Origin: Jatrophihabitans sp035642535
GTDB taxonomy: Bacteria; Actinomycetota; Actinomycetes; Mycobacteriales; Jatrophihabitantaceae
NCBI GenBank assembly: GCA_035642535.1
Contig: DASQSE010000003.1
Span: 1 to 64,000, forward strand
Length of the DNA: 64,000 nucleotides
Reading direction: 5' to 3'
Positions 24,105-33,120 of the stretch are shown here, one piece after another. Numbering within the stretch: the first letter of the stretch is position 1; each line of letters begins with the position of its first letter. Position numbers and translations under genes: made by a program. The notes under the pieces were generated by a model. It had not been told where the DNA came from and ran no database searches. It saw nothing but the letters and a program-made list of their open reading frames with translations.

Positions 24105-25061
24105 TCAATTGGCCGGCGTCGGCGCAACCCGGTCCGCCAGCTGCTTGGCCGCGTAGAGGCCGGCGGTGATCAGGTTGTGGCCGTGCTGTCCGAGGACGAC
24201 GCCGAGCAGGTCGACCGGGTGGCCGTGCACCTCGCGGCGCGCGCGGAACATGAAGCACCCGCCCGCCGCGTCGTCCGATCCGGTCTTCATGCCGACGAAG
24301 CCGTCCTGCCCGAGAAGCGCGTTGGTGTTCTCGACGTCGCCTGCGACGGGTAGCCGGTAGTCAGGCAACGCCATGAGCTCGGCAAGGGTGGCGTCCTGCG
24401 CAGCGACGCGCGCGAGCTGGAGCTGGTCCGCGGCCGTCGACACGGTGCCCTCGTCGAACCCGCTGGGATCGGTGTAGGTCGTGTGCGCCATGCCGAGCCG
24501 GCGCGCGGTCTCGTTCATCTCCGCGACGAAGGCCGGGACGCTGCCGTCGATCTGCCGCGCAACGAGCACCGCGACGTTGTTCGCGGACGGCAACAGTATT
24601 GCCACCAGCGCCTGCCGCTCGGTCAGGCGTTCGCCCGCGCGCACGTCGACGATCGACTGATCGGTCTCCCGACGCTGCTCGGTGTCCTTGACGTCCGCCA
24701 CGGTGACGCGGAACCTGGGGCCGCGCGCGCCGCTGTCCAGCGGGAAGTGCCGAAGCACGAGGTAGGCGGTCATCACCTTGGCCAGGCTCGCGATCGGCTC
24801 CGGTTGCTGGTGCCGGCTGGCCGCCGGCGGCGCGTCGCCGAGTTGGTAGGCGCCCTGACCCTCGCGCGGCCACCCGTTCGTCGACAGGTAGTCGCGGTGC
24901 GCGTCATCGAGCCGGTACTTCACGATTACGACGGCCACGACGGTCGCCGTCACTACGATCGCGAGCGCGATTGCCGAGCGGATGAGTCGGCGGCGGCGGC
25001 GCCGCCGCGGCGCGTGCCGGGTCACCGGCCCGTACTGCGGCGGGACGAGCGTTTCGGTCAT
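24105..25061 (-). CDS. D-alanyl-D-alanine carboxypeptidase (DacA/PBP5-like), membrane-anchored
   Basis: A 318-residue penicillin-binding-type enzyme. The active-site motifs are SLAK (Ser92, Lys95), SAN (159-161) and KTGS (259-262). It trims the terminal D-Ala from peptidoglycan stem peptides. The N-terminus has eight consecutive basic residues before a hydrophobic helix (about 27-48), so it is likely tethered by a signal anchor. It lacks the C-terminal domain and amphipathic anchor of PBP5. Downstream it converges on rsrA; upstream it is divergent from the two-component genes. Confidence 0.88.
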   Translation of the reverse strand: MTETLVPPQYGPVTRHAPRRRRRRRLIRSAIALAIVVTATVVAVVIVKYRLDDAHRDYLSTNGWPREGQGAYQLGDAPPAASRHQQPEPIASLAKVMTAYLVLRHFPLDSGARGPRFRVTVADVKDTEQRRETDQSIVDVRAGERLTERQALVAILLPSANNVAVLVARQIDGSVPAFVAEMNETARRLGMAHTTYTDPSGFDEGTVSTAADQLQLARVAAQDATLAELMALPDYRLPVAGDVENTNALLGQDGFVGMKTGSDDAAGGCFMFRARREVHGHPVDLLGVVLGQHGHNLITAGLYAAKQLADRVAPTPAN

Positions 25062-25169
25062 GGCGCGAGCGTCCCGCTCGGCCGTTATGGCGAGGATTCG
25101 AGACGTCCTTATCCGGGGCTTATGGTGGTCGCGCGAAGCTCTACGTGATCTGATCAGGAGCGGTGAATC

Positions 25170-25829
25170 GTGCGTGTCCTACTCGCCGACGACGAGCGCC
25201 TGCTCGCCGATACCGTCGCCGAGGGCTTGCGCAAGCTGGCGATGGCCGTCGACGTCTGTTACGACGGCGAGGCGGCGATGGAGCGGCTCAGCGTCAACAG
25301 CTACGACGTCGCCGTTCTCGACCGCGACATGCCCAAGGCCACCGGCGACGCGGTCTGCCGCTGGATGGTCGACGCCGCGCTCGGCACCCGGATCCTCATC
25401 CTGACCGCGGCGAGTGGCATCCGCGATCGCGTGGACGGGTTGGGGCTGGGCGCGGACGACTACCTCACCAAGCCGTTCGCCTTCGCCGAACTGGTGGCTC
25501 GGATTCACGCCCTCGCCCGCCGTCCGCCGGCCGGATCCGCGCCGGTCCTCGATCACTTCGGCGTGGTGCTCGACATACCGCGGCATCGGGCATTCCGCGA
25601 CGGGCGGCTGCTCGACCTGACACCGAAGGAGTTCGCCGTCCTCTCGGTCTTGATGCACGCGGCGGGTCAGGTCGTGAGCTCGGAGGAGTTGCTCGAGAAG
25701 GCCTGGGACGAACACGCAGACCCGTTCACGAACGCGGTGCGCGTGGCGGTCATGACGCTGCGCCGCAAGCTCGGCGACCCGCCGATCGTGCACACCGTTC
25801 CGCGAGTCGGCTACCGGTTCGGAGAATGA
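25170..25829 (+). CDS. OmpR-family response regulator
   Basis: A 219-residue two-domain regulator. The receiver domain (1-118) has the acidic pair in LLADDERL, the phospho-acceptor in AVLDRDMPKATGD, and the switch lysine in DYLTKPFAF. The winged-helix DNA-binding domain (125-218) contains LTPKEFAVLSVLM and HTVPRVGYRFGE. The GTG at 25170 has GGAGCG 7 bases upstream. It sits 4 bases before the kinase gene, its cognate partner. Confidence 0.93.
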   Translation: MRVLLADDERLLADTVAEGLRKLAMAVDVCYDGEAAMERLSVNSYDVAVLDRDMPKATGDAVCRWMVDAALGTRILILTAASGIRDRVDGLGLGADDYLTKPFAFAELVARIHALARRPPAGSAPVLDHFGVVLDIPRHRAFRDGRLLDLTPKEFAVLSVLMHAAGQVVSSEELLEKAWDEHADPFTNAVRVAVMTLRRKLGDPPIVHTVPRVGYRFGE

Positions 25830-25833
25830 ACGC

Positions 25834-26916
25834 GTGCACCTGACACTGCGCCGCCGGGCACTACTTGCAGTCCTGGTCAGTTGGCCGCTGGGCTTCGCCT
25901 ATGTGTTCGTCGGCGGGCACCTTGCGGTCCAGTTGGCGCGCAACATCGGCGGTGCGTACCCGGATTGCAGCTCCGGCACGCTGAAGCAGCTCGACGCCTT
26001 CAACGGCTGCGACCGGGCGACCTTTCACGGCGGGTACGTCTGGCTCGAGTTGTTGCTCATGACCGTGGTCGCCCTCGCCATCGGCTACGGCCTGGCGCGC
26101 TGGGTCACCTGGCCGATGCGGCAGATCGCCGACAGCGTCGCCCGGTTCGGGCCGACGAGCCTGGGCCTTCGGCTGCGCGCGACGGGGCCGCGGGACGAGA
26201 CGCGCCGGTTGTCCGACGAGATCGACGCGATGCTGGACCGGCTGGCGGAGGGATACGAGGCGCAGCGCCGGTTCGCGTCCAACGCCTCGCACGAATTGCG
26301 GACCCCGCTGGCCACGCAGCGCGCGCTCATCGAGGTGAGCCTGTCGTCGGCGCTCACGCCGGACCAGCTCGAGCTGCTTTCGCGCCAGCTGCTGGCGACC
26401 AACGAGCGCAACGAACAACTCGTCGACGGGCTGTTGACGCTCGCCGAGACCGAGCGCGGCCTGATGACGAGCAATCCGTTGCGCCTCGACATGATCGTCG
26501 CCGACACGGTCGAGTTGCTGAGTCCCGCGGCCAAGGAACGCGAACTGCAGATTGATACGGACCTCGAGCCGGTGACCGTGATCGGCGAGCAGCCGCTGCT
26601 CGAGCGACTCGCCAACAACCTGATCTTCAATGCGATCAAGCACAACCACCCCGGAGGCAGCGTTTCTGTGACGGTCACGCGCGACGGTGTCCTCAGCGTC
26701 GCAAACACCGGTCCGGTCGTGGCTCCGGAGCACGTCGCCGGGTTGTTCGAGCCGTTTCGGCGGGGGAGTGGGGAGCGACTCGACCACGGCGGCGGAGTGG
26801 GGCTCGGGCTGACGATCGCCCGATCGATCGCCGCCGCGCACCGTGCCGCGATCGGCGCGCAGCCGAACCCGGGCGGCGGGCTGGTCGTTTCGGTGCGACT
26901 CGGTCGCGTCGCGTAA
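25834..26916 (+). CDS. sensor histidine kinase
   Basis: A 360-residue kinase with two membrane segments (about 8-30 and 68-90). Between them is a short external loop with cysteines (YPDCSSG and FNGCDRA) that could form a disulfide. HAMP follows, then the H-box FASNASHELRTPLATQRAL, the N-box NLIFNAIKHNHPGGS and the G2 region GGGVGLGLTIARSIAAAH. It probably senses an envelope signal and phosphorylates the upstream regulator. The GTG start has GGAG nearby. Confidence 0.9.
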   Translation: MHLTLRRRALLAVLVSWPLGFAYVFVGGHLAVQLARNIGGAYPDCSSGTLKQLDAFNGCDRATFHGGYVWLELLLMTVVALAIGYGLARWVTWPMRQIADSVARFGPTSLGLRLRATGPRDETRRLSDEIDAMLDRLAEGYEAQRRFASNASHELRTPLATQRALIEVSLSSALTPDQLELLSRQLLATNERNEQLVDGLLTLAETERGLMTSNPLRLDMIVADTVELLSPAAKERELQIDTDLEPVTVIGEQPLLERLANNLIFNAIKHNHPGGSVSVTVTRDGVLSVANTGPVVAPEHVAGLFEPFRRGSGERLDHGGGVGLGLTIARSIAAAHRAAIGAQPNPGGGLVVSVRLGRVA

Positions 26917-26920
26917 CCGA

Positions 26921-27394
26921 CTACGCCTTTTCCCGGCTGAGCACGTGCTCGAGCGCCGCCGCGAGGGTGGCGAGCTCAGCGGCATTGAGGTGCGCGGCGA
27001 AGTGGTCGGCCACACCACGCAGGTAGGCGGGTGCGGCCGCGCGAAACCGTCGCCCACCCGCGGCCGTCATCGCCGCATAGGTCGAGCGTCGATCGCTCGG
27101 ATGCGCGACGCGCTCGACGAACCCGGCGCGCGACAACTCGTCCACCACCCGGCTGACGCGGGTACGGGAGAGCACCACCCGCGCGCCGAGCTCGCTCATC
27201 GACAGCCGCCGTTCCGGCGCGGACGCAAGCTCGAGCAGCACGTCGTACCACGCGACCGACAACCCGGCTGCGGCTTGTAACTCGCGATCGAGCGCCGGGA
27301 CCAGCGCAGCGTGGACGCGCAACAGCGCAGCCCAGGCGCGCACTCCTGGCGACGACGTGCCAACCGAGATGAATGCCGACTTCGACGCAGTCAC
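26921..27394 (-). CDS. MarR-family transcriptional regulator
   Basis: A 157-residue winged-helix regulator. AAGLSVAWYDVLLELASAPE, then MSELGARVVLSRTRVSRVVDEL (recognition helix), then GFVERVAHPSDRRSTYAAMTA (wing) are typical of MarR. It is divergent from the azoreductase gene, and two identical 16-bp sites lie between them. It is therefore likely the azoreductase repressor, released by phenolic or quinone ligands. The GTG at 27394 follows TAGGCT by 6 bases, so the message is probably leaderless. Confidence 0.9.
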   Translation of the reverse strand: MTASKSAFISVGTSSPGVRAWAALLRVHAALVPALDRELQAAAGLSVAWYDVLLELASAPERRLSMSELGARVVLSRTRVSRVVDELSRAGFVERVAHPSDRRSTYAAMTAAGGRRFRAAAPAYLRGVADHFAAHLNAAELATLAAALEHVLSREKA

Positions 27395-27417
27395 CGCATC
27401 AGCCTAATGCACTTGCG

Positions 27418-27464
27418 TGTGCGCACGCACATATGTATAACGAATATGTGTGCGCACGCACATA
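27418..27464. promoter_or_regulatory. paired MarR operator sites
   Basis: TGTGCGCACGCACATA occurs twice, at 27418-27433 and 27449-27464, starting 31 bases apart (three helical turns). A TATAAC -10-like box (27436-27441) for azoR lies between them. Each copy contains the palindromic core GTGCGCAC. Confidence 0.65.
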
Positions 27465-27489
27465 AGTCTGATTCGAAGGAGCATCAGTC

Positions 27490-28134
27490 GTGTCGATCAG
27501 CAACGGGGCAGGACGACTCCTGCACATCTCCGCGTCCCCGCGCGGCACAGAATCCGAATCACTCGCGCTCGCGTCCACCTTCCTGACGACGTTCGCCGAT
27601 ACGCACCCGGACGTCGAGGTTGAGGCGTGGGATCTCTGGGACGGCACGCTGCCGGAGTTCGGCCCGGCCGCCGCGGCGGCCAAGATGGCTGTCTTCGCCG
27701 GCTCCGATCCGGAGGGGGAGCAGGCCCGGGCGTGGACGGCAGCCGGCAACACGTTCCGCCGCTTCGACGCGGCCGACAGCTACCTGTTCAGCGTGCCGAT
27801 GTGGAACCACGGCATCCCGTACATCCTCAAGCAGTTCATCGACGTCGTCTCCCAACCTGGGCTGATCTTCGACTTCGACCCGGACGCCGGCTACCTGCCA
27901 CGGCTGCACGGCAAGAAGGCGGCCGTGATCTACACGAGCGCGGTCTACGGGCCGGGTCGCGGCCACGGCTTCGGCAACGACTTCCAGCGTCCGTATTTCG
28001 ACGACTGGCTGCGCTGGGCCGGGATCACCGACATCCGCGAGGTCACGTTCCGGCCGAATCTGGCGACGGCGGACGCCGAAACCGGGCGGCAGGCGGCGCG
28101 CGCCGCAGCCCGCGATCTCGCCAAGACCTTCTGA
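27490..28134 (+). CDS. azoR: FMN-dependent NADH-azoreductase
   Basis: A 214-residue flavodoxin-fold quinone/azo reductase. LLHISASPRGTESESLALA binds the FMN phosphate; SVPMWNHGIPYILKQFIDVV and YTSAVYGPGRGHGFGNDF follow the AzoR pattern. It performs two-electron reduction of quinones and azo compounds with NADH. The GTG at 27490 has GAAGGAG 9 bases upstream. It is adjacent to the divergent MarR gene and its twin operators, the common layout for MarR-controlled quinone detoxification. Confidence 0.9.
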   Translation: MSISNGAGRLLHISASPRGTESESLALASTFLTTFADTHPDVEVEAWDLWDGTLPEFGPAAAAAKMAVFAGSDPEGEQARAWTAAGNTFRRFDAADSYLFSVPMWNHGIPYILKQFIDVVSQPGLIFDFDPDAGYLPRLHGKKAAVIYTSAVYGPGRGHGFGNDFQRPYFDDWLRWAGITDIREVTFRPNLATADAETGRQAARAAARDLAKTF

Positions 28135-28596
28135 TCACGCTCCTGCGAAGCGCTGTTGGCGCCACGCTTCGTACGCGGCAACCGCGGCCGCATTCGAAAG
28201 ATTCAGCGACCGGCGTCCGGCCAGCATCGGAATCCGCAGCCGCTGCGTGATGTTCGGGTGCTCCAGCACCGCCTCGGACAGATCACCCGGCTCGGGGCCG
28301 AACATCAATACGTCCCCGGCCTGGTACGCCACGTCGGCGTAGCACGTGTCTGCCGCGGCGGTGAACGCGTAAACGCGCGCGGGTAGGACTATGTCCCACA
28401 GCGCGTCGAGCGAGGGATGCACGGTCGTGGTCGCCAGATCGTGGTAGTCGAGACCGGCGCGGCGCAGTTGGGCGTCGGCCATGGTGAAGCCGAGCGGCTC
28501 GACGAGATGCAGATGTGCGCCGGTCGCGGCGACGAGGCGGATCGCGTTGCCGGTGTTCGGCGGGATGCGCGGCTCGACGAAGACGATGTGGAACAC
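28135..28596 (-). CDS. trmL: tRNA (cytidine(34)-2'-O)-methyltransferase TrmL
   Basis: A 153-residue minimal SPOUT methyltransferase. FVEPRIPPNTGNAIRLVAATG is the N-terminal signature, DVLMFGPEPGDL the SAM-knot part, and RIPMLAGRRSLNLSNAAAVAAYEAWRQ the C-terminal trefoil knot. It methylates the wobble nucleotide of leucine tRNAs. The GTG at 28596 is 29 bases from the divergent methyltransferase gene. TAAGGT lies 5 bases upstream of the start. Confidence 0.9.
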   Translation of the reverse strand: MFHIVFVEPRIPPNTGNAIRLVAATGAHLHLVEPLGFTMADAQLRRAGLDYHDLATTTVHPSLDALWDIVLPARVYAFTAAADTCYADVAYQAGDVLMFGPEPGDLSEAVLEHPNITQRLRIPMLAGRRSLNLSNAAAVAAYEAWRQQRFAGA

Positions 28597-28625
28597 GCTC
28601 CACCTTACGTGCGAGGCTTGGCCAC

Positions 28626-29360
28626 GTGGTCGATGCAGCGTATGACGATCCGTACCTGGCCTCGCTCTACGACCTCGAGAACGGGTGGGGCGCGGACAAC
28701 GCGTTCTACCTCGGGTATGTGCGTTCCGCTCGCGACGTCGTGGACAACGGGTGTGGCACGGGCGTAGTCCTGGCCGCCGCGCAGCGGGCCGGTCACCAGG
28801 GCCGGTTGGTCGGGCTGGACCCGGCCGCCGGGATGCTGGCGCAGGCGCGCAGACATTTCGGCGTCGAGTGGCGTCAGACCACGCTCGTCGAAGCGGGTTA
28901 CGAGGCCGAATTCGATCTGGTGATCATGACCGGGCACGCGTTCCAGGAGCTGCTCGGCGACGACGAGATTCGCGCCTTCCTGGCCGCGGCGGCGCGGGCG
29001 TTACGCACCGGTGGCCGGCTCGCATTCGAGACGCGCAATCCGCTCGTCCGCGCATGGGAGCAGTGGAACCCCGACCAGGTTTTCGAGTTCACCGACCCGC
29101 ACGGCCGCGCGCTACGCGAGTGGCACGAGGTGCTCAGCTGCGATGAGGAACTCGTCACCTTCACGGAAACCGTCGCGTGCGATGCGTGGCCGGCGCCGAA
29201 GGTCAGCCGCAGCACGCTGCGCTTCCTGCCTGCTCAGCACCTCGACCATCTGCTCTGCGCGGCGGGCTTCGGAATCGACGAGCGTTACGGCGACTGGGAT
29301 CGCAGCCTGATGACACCGACCAGCCGGGAGATCATCACGATTGCGCGCCGCGCTGCGTAG
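28626..29360 (+). CDS. class I SAM-dependent methyltransferase
   Basis: A 244-residue methyltransferase. DVVDNGCGTGVVLAAAQRAG is motif I, GLDPAAGMLAQAR the acidic end of strand 2, and FDLVIMTGHAFQELL the motif following. The N-terminal YDDPYLASLYDLENGW is common in small-molecule methyltransferases. The acceptor is unknown. The GTG at 28626 is the first start giving the full domain. Its end overlaps the convergent symporter gene by 26 bases. Confidence 0.82.
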   Translation: MVDAAYDDPYLASLYDLENGWGADNAFYLGYVRSARDVVDNGCGTGVVLAAAQRAGHQGRLVGLDPAAGMLAQARRHFGVEWRQTTLVEAGYEAEFDLVIMTGHAFQELLGDDEIRAFLAAAARALRTGGRLAFETRNPLVRAWEQWNPDQVFEFTDPHGRALREWHEVLSCDEELVTFTETVACDAWPAPKVSRSTLRFLPAQHLDHLLCAAGFGIDERYGDWDRSLMTPTSREIITIARRAA

Positions 29361-31086
29361 TCGTCGAATGCACCGCGCCCTCCTCGGCACCCATTTCCTC
29401 GTCGGCGGTGACGACGACGTACTCGGACGGCGCGTCGGAGTGGTAGTCGGCCCGCTCGGTCGCGTCGGTGCCTGCCGGCGCCCGCAGCGCACGCAGCAGC
29501 AGCGTCGCCGCTACCGCGACGATCAGGTTGATCACCAGCGCGCTCACCGCGATGTACACCTTGGTGTCGGTGAACGGGAAGTTGCCCAGTGACGAACCGA
29601 AGTGCCACACGCCGCTCGTCGATATCACCGGCTCGCCGTTCGCGCCCACCCTGACCGTCGTGTGCGGGACGGTCTGCCGGTACATCTCGACCGACCCGTA
29701 GACGATGCCGGCCACCCAACCGAGCAGTAGCGCCCAGCGGTGGAACCACCGGGAGTAGAGCCCGGCGACGACCGCGACGATCGTCTGCAGGATCAGCACC
29801 CCGCCCAATAGCTGCATGTTGATCGCGTTCTGGCGGTTTAGGGCGAGCGCGAACAACAGCGCGCCGAACTTCACCAACAGAGAAACGATCTTGGAGACTT
29901 GCGCCTCCTCGCCTGGCGACGCCTGCGGTCGCAGGTACTCGCGGTAGATGTTGCGGGTGAACAGGTTGGCGGCCGCGATCGACATGATCGCCGCCGGCAC
30001 CAGCGCGCCGATCCCGATAGCCGCGAAGGCCACACCGGCGAACCACGACGGGAACACGGTGTCGAAGAAGTGCGGGACCGCCAGCTGGGCGTTGGCCGTG
30101 CCATCCTGTCCGTACACGGTCATGTTGCCCTGCCCGACCTCGTAGATCGCTGCGAAGCCGAGTAGTGCCAGCAGGGCGAGCATCAGCGAGTACGCCGGCA
30201 GGATGGCGGTGTTGCGCCGGATGACGCCGCGCCGGCGGCTCGCGAGGACCGCGGTGATCGCGTGCGGATACATGAACAGCGCCAGCGCGGAGCCGAACGC
30301 CAGCGTGGCGTACGCCCAGTACGTCGTATTGCTGGCCGTGAACGCGCCAGGCGGCAGGCCGGGCGGAGGTGTCGCTGTCAGCTTGGTCTTGGCAGAGTCG
30401 AACATCGTGCCGTAACCGATCTTGACTCCGACGTAGACGACGGCAGCGACGATTGCGATGTAGATCAGCGTGTCCTTGACGAACGCGATCAGCGCCGGCG
30501 CGCGGAGTCCGGACGTGTAGGTGTACGCGGCCAGCACCGCGAACGCGATGATCAGCGGCAGGTCACGGACGAAGGTGTTGCCGGAACCGCCGATGCCCAT
30601 AGTGTCGATGACGGCCTGGAGACCGACCAGCTGCAGCGCGATGTACGGCATCGTCGCGACGATGCCCGTGACCGCGATGGCGAGTGCGAGCAGCCGGCTG
30701 TCATACCGGCCGCGCACGAAGTCCGCCGCCGTCACGTAGCCGCGCCGCTGCGACACGCTCCACAGTCGCGGCAGGAACACGAAGACGATCGGGTACGCGA
30801 CGATCGTGTACGGGACGGCGAAGAACCCGGCGACTGCGCCGGTCGCGTACATCGCGGCCGGCACCGCCACGAACGTGTACGCGGTGTAGAGATCGCCGCC
30901 GACCAGGAACCAGGAAACGATGGTGCCGAAGCCGCGTCCGCCGAGCCCCCACTCGTCGAGGCTGCCCATCGAGTCCGGCTTGCGCCAGCGCGCCGCGATG
31001 AATCCGCCGATGGTGACGATGACGAAGAAGAACAGGACGACGCCGAGCTCGACGCCGTGCACGCCGCTCCCGCTCGCGAGGCTCAT
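29335..31086 (-). CDS. sodium:solute symporter (SSSF), likely monocarboxylate transporter
   Basis: A 583-residue protein with about 13 hydrophobic segments and the SSS layout: LGVVLFFFVIVTIGGFIAA, then EWGLGGRGFGTIVSWFLVGG, then GGYVTAADFVRGRYDSR-like text, then FAAIGIGALVPAAIMSIAAANLFTRNIYREY. The pairing with an upstream DUF3311 protein is typical of MctC/ActP-like importers for acetate, propionate or pyruvate in actinobacteria. The ATG overlaps the DUF3311 stop by 4 bases. An acidic tail (DEEMGAEEG) follows the last membrane segment. Confidence 0.87.
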   Translation of the reverse strand: MSLASGSGVHGVELGVVLFFFVIVTIGGFIAARWRKPDSMGSLDEWGLGGRGFGTIVSWFLVGGDLYTAYTFVAVPAAMYATGAVAGFFAVPYTIVAYPIVFVFLPRLWSVSQRRGYVTAADFVRGRYDSRLLALAIAVTGIVATMPYIALQLVGLQAVIDTMGIGGSGNTFVRDLPLIIAFAVLAAYTYTSGLRAPALIAFVKDTLIYIAIVAAVVYVGVKIGYGTMFDSAKTKLTATPPPGLPPGAFTASNTTYWAYATLAFGSALALFMYPHAITAVLASRRRGVIRRNTAILPAYSLMLALLALLGFAAIYEVGQGNMTVYGQDGTANAQLAVPHFFDTVFPSWFAGVAFAAIGIGALVPAAIMSIAAANLFTRNIYREYLRPQASPGEEAQVSKIVSLLVKFGALLFALALNRQNAINMQLLGGVLILQTIVAVVAGLYSRWFHRWALLLGWVAGIVYGSVEMYRQTVPHTTVRVGANGEPVISTSGVWHFGSSLGNFPFTDTKVYIAVSALVINLIVAVAATLLLRALRAPAGTDATERADYHSDAPSEYVVVTADEEMGAEEGAVHSTTTQRGAQS

Positions 31087-31346
31087 CGGTCACCTCGCGC
31101 GCGCTTGATGAGCACGTAGGCGGTGTAGGTGAGTACCGGCGTGATGAGCACCCACATGACCTGGTACCAGTAGAAGAATGGCCAGCCCCACAGCTTGGGG
31201 GTCTCGCGTGAGTAGGTTGGGACGGCTGCGAGCGCCGCACAGGGGATGATGAGCAGCACAGCGACCGAGACGATCGTCCTGGCAGGCAGCCGGGAAGCCT
31301 CGGCAGGCTCCGATCGCACTTTCGACGGGGGGTTCGACGCGGACAT
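31083..31346 (-). CDS. DUF3311 small membrane protein, symporter partner
   Basis: An 87-residue protein with two membrane helices (IVSVAVLLIIPCAALAAVPTY and FYWYQVMWVLITPVLTYTAYV). It has the DUF3311 pattern of a 'GWPFFYW' turn between them. Such proteins precede SSSF transporters and are thought to be accessory subunits. The ATG at 31346 is chosen because GGGAG lies 6 bases upstream; a longer in-frame N-terminus to 31442 has no support. It overlaps the symporter gene by 4 bases. Confidence 0.85.
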   Translation of the reverse strand: MSASNPPSKVRSEPAEASRLPARTIVSVAVLLIIPCAALAAVPTYSRETPKLWGWPFFYWYQVMWVLITPVLTYTAYVLIKRARGDR

Positions 31347-31468
31347 GTCAGTCTCCCTGCGTGAGCCGAGTGACAACTCTGAAACTTTAGTACCCATTTG
31401 TACCTTTTGGTCCGCGGCGCGACCCTCATGGCACGGGAACACCGCCCGGATGCGAGGCTTCTAGGTCG

Positions 31469-32983
31469 ATGTCCGTACTGACCGAGACGCTTGCTGCGCG
31501 CACTTCGTTGAGTGACGCGCAGGTCGACCACATCGCCCGCCTGGTGGGCGAGTGGCAACTGCTGTCGGATCTCGCCTTCGCCGATCTGCTGCTCTGGGTA
31601 CCGGTTGCGATCCCGACCGCCGAAGCGGGCAGCGAACCCGCGTTCCTCTGTGTTGCGCAGTGCCGGCCGACCACCGGCCCGACGGCTTACCAGCACGACC
31701 AGGTGGGCGTCGTACTGCGCGGCGACCGGGTGGCGCCGCTGCGCGTCGCTTTTCGGGAAGGCCGCATCTTCCGCGAGGTCGACCCGGACTGGGACGGTGA
31801 CCTGCCGATCCGGCGAGAGGCGATCCCCATCCGGCACGACGGCCACGTCGTCGCGGTGGTCGGGCGGGACGCGAACCTGGCGAGCGTGCGCACGCCGAGC
31901 CAGCTCGAACTGGTCTATCTGCAGAGCGCGGCCGACCTCGCTGCGATGGTGGCTGACGGCACCTTCCCGGCACCCGGTTCACGTATCGAGGAGGGCGCTG
32001 GCCCGCGCGTCGGCGACGGGCTGGTGCGCCTGGAGCCGGACGGCACCATCATTTACGCGAGCCCGAACGCGCTGTCCGCGTTCAACCGGCTCGGCATCAC
32101 GGGCAATGTGCTGTCCGAGCCCGTCGACGCACTGACGAGCACGGTCGTCGACGACCCGTTCGATTCGAGCGATCTGGCCGGCGCGGTCGCCGAGGCCGTC
32201 GACGGCGGCCACCCCGCGACGATCGAGCTCGAGGGCGGCGGGGCGACCATCCTGTTCCGCGCGTTGCCGCTGCGACCACGCGGCGAGACGCTCGGCGCGC
32301 TGCTGCTGATGCAGGACATCACCGAGCTGCGTCGTCGAGACCGGCAGATCATGAGCAAGGACGCGACGATCCGTGAGATCCACCACCGCGTGAAGAACAA
32401 CCTGCAGACGGTTGCCGCGCTGCTGCGCCTGCAGGCCCGGCGGGTGTCCGTGCCCGGTGCCCGAACTGCGCTCGAGGAGTCGATGCGCCGCGTGCAGTCG
32501 ATCGCGCTGGTGCACGAGACGCTGTCGGTGTCGATTGACGAGTCCGTCGACTTCGACGAGATCGTGGACCGGCTGCTCGTCATGCTCAGCGACGTGATGG
32601 GCTCGCTGACGCGGGTCAAGGTCGAGCGGAAGGGCAGCTTCGGCGAGGTGCCGGCCGAAGTGGCGACGGCGCTGGTGCTCGTGCTCACCGAGCTGGTGCA
32701 GAACGCGATCGAGCACGCGTTTCCGGAGGAGCGGACGGGGACGGTGTCGGTGCACGCCGCCCGGCAACGTGGTGAGCTGACGGTGACGATCATCGACGAC
32801 GGCGTCGGACTGCCGGACGACTTCACCAGCGTGCGGTCGGACCGGCTGGGCATGCAGATCGTGCGCACTCTCGTCGCCAACGAACTCAACGGGACGGTGG
32901 AGTTCCGCCGTCACGATGAGTCAGGTGGCACGGACGCCGTCGTGCTGATGCCCCTCGGTCGAAAGGCACGCGTCGGCGGCTGA
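31469..32983 (+). CDS. PdtaS-type sensor histidine kinase (GAF-PAS-HisKA_2)
   Basis: A 504-residue soluble kinase. Residues about 1-170 resemble the GAF-like domain of PdtaS (LSDAQVDHIARLVGEWQLLSDLAFADLLLW). A PAS-like domain follows (LVRLEPDGTIIYASPNALSAF). Then comes the HisKA_2/HWE-type H-box EIHHRVKNNLQTVAALLRLQ with an ATPase domain (LTELVQNAIEHAF, then DDGVGLP). In mycobacteria PdtaS pairs with the RNA-binding antiterminator PdtaR; no such partner is adjacent here. It is divergent from the DUF3311/symporter operon. Confidence 0.88.
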   Translation: MSVLTETLAARTSLSDAQVDHIARLVGEWQLLSDLAFADLLLWVPVAIPTAEAGSEPAFLCVAQCRPTTGPTAYQHDQVGVVLRGDRVAPLRVAFREGRIFREVDPDWDGDLPIRREAIPIRHDGHVVAVVGRDANLASVRTPSQLELVYLQSAADLAAMVADGTFPAPGSRIEEGAGPRVGDGLVRLEPDGTIIYASPNALSAFNRLGITGNVLSEPVDALTSTVVDDPFDSSDLAGAVAEAVDGGHPATIELEGGGATILFRALPLRPRGETLGALLLMQDITELRRRDRQIMSKDATIREIHHRVKNNLQTVAALLRLQARRVSVPGARTALEESMRRVQSIALVHETLSVSIDESVDFDEIVDRLLVMLSDVMGSLTRVKVERKGSFGEVPAEVATALVLVLTELVQNAIEHAFPEERTGTVSVHAARQRGELTVTIIDDGVGLPDDFTSVRSDRLGMQIVRTLVANELNGTVEFRRHDESGGTDAVVLMPLGRKARVGG

Positions 32984-33001
32984 GTCGCCGCCCCGAAACG
33001 A

Positions 33002-33047
33002 GTTGTCCGCCCGGCAGTGCGTGTGAGCGTGCCGGCCGGCGGACAAC
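33002..33047. repeat. 46-nt palindromic repeat, copy 1
   Basis: Outer arms GTTGTCCGCC and GGCGGACAAC are exactly complementary; a second internal stem CGGCA/TGCCG is offset by a small bulge. It is the first of a tandem pair spaced 63 bases apart, between the PdtaS-type kinase and whiB1 (convergent genes). It may double as a terminator. Confidence 0.75.
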
Positions 33048-33064
33048 GTTTGCGGTTTGGGCGA

Positions 33065-33110
33065 GTTGTCCGCCCGTCAGTACGTGTGAACGTGCCGACG
33101 GGCGGACAAC
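33065..33110. repeat. 46-nt palindromic repeat, copy 2
   Basis: A perfect 14-bp stem (GTTGTCCGCCCGTC against GACGGGCGGACAAC) with an 18-nt loop. It starts 63 bases after copy 1. Confidence 0.75.
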
Positions 33111-33120
33111 CCGGCAGGCG

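Noticed and set aside
27418..27464. CRISPR-like direct repeat
   Set aside because: Two 16-bp copies at a promoter between marR and azoR are better explained as operators.
28602..28611. Third fused -10 promoter (ACCTTACGTG) at the trmL/methyltransferase gap
   Set aside because: The minus-strand box is only 5 bases from its GTG, and the plus-strand box lacks the final T and is 14 bases from its start, so it does not meet the pattern.
33002..33110. CRISPR array suggested by tandem repeats near whiB1
   Set aside because: Only two copies, palindromic over their whole length, spacing too short for typical spacers, and the same element recurs as a pair and singly elsewhere. No cas genes are present.
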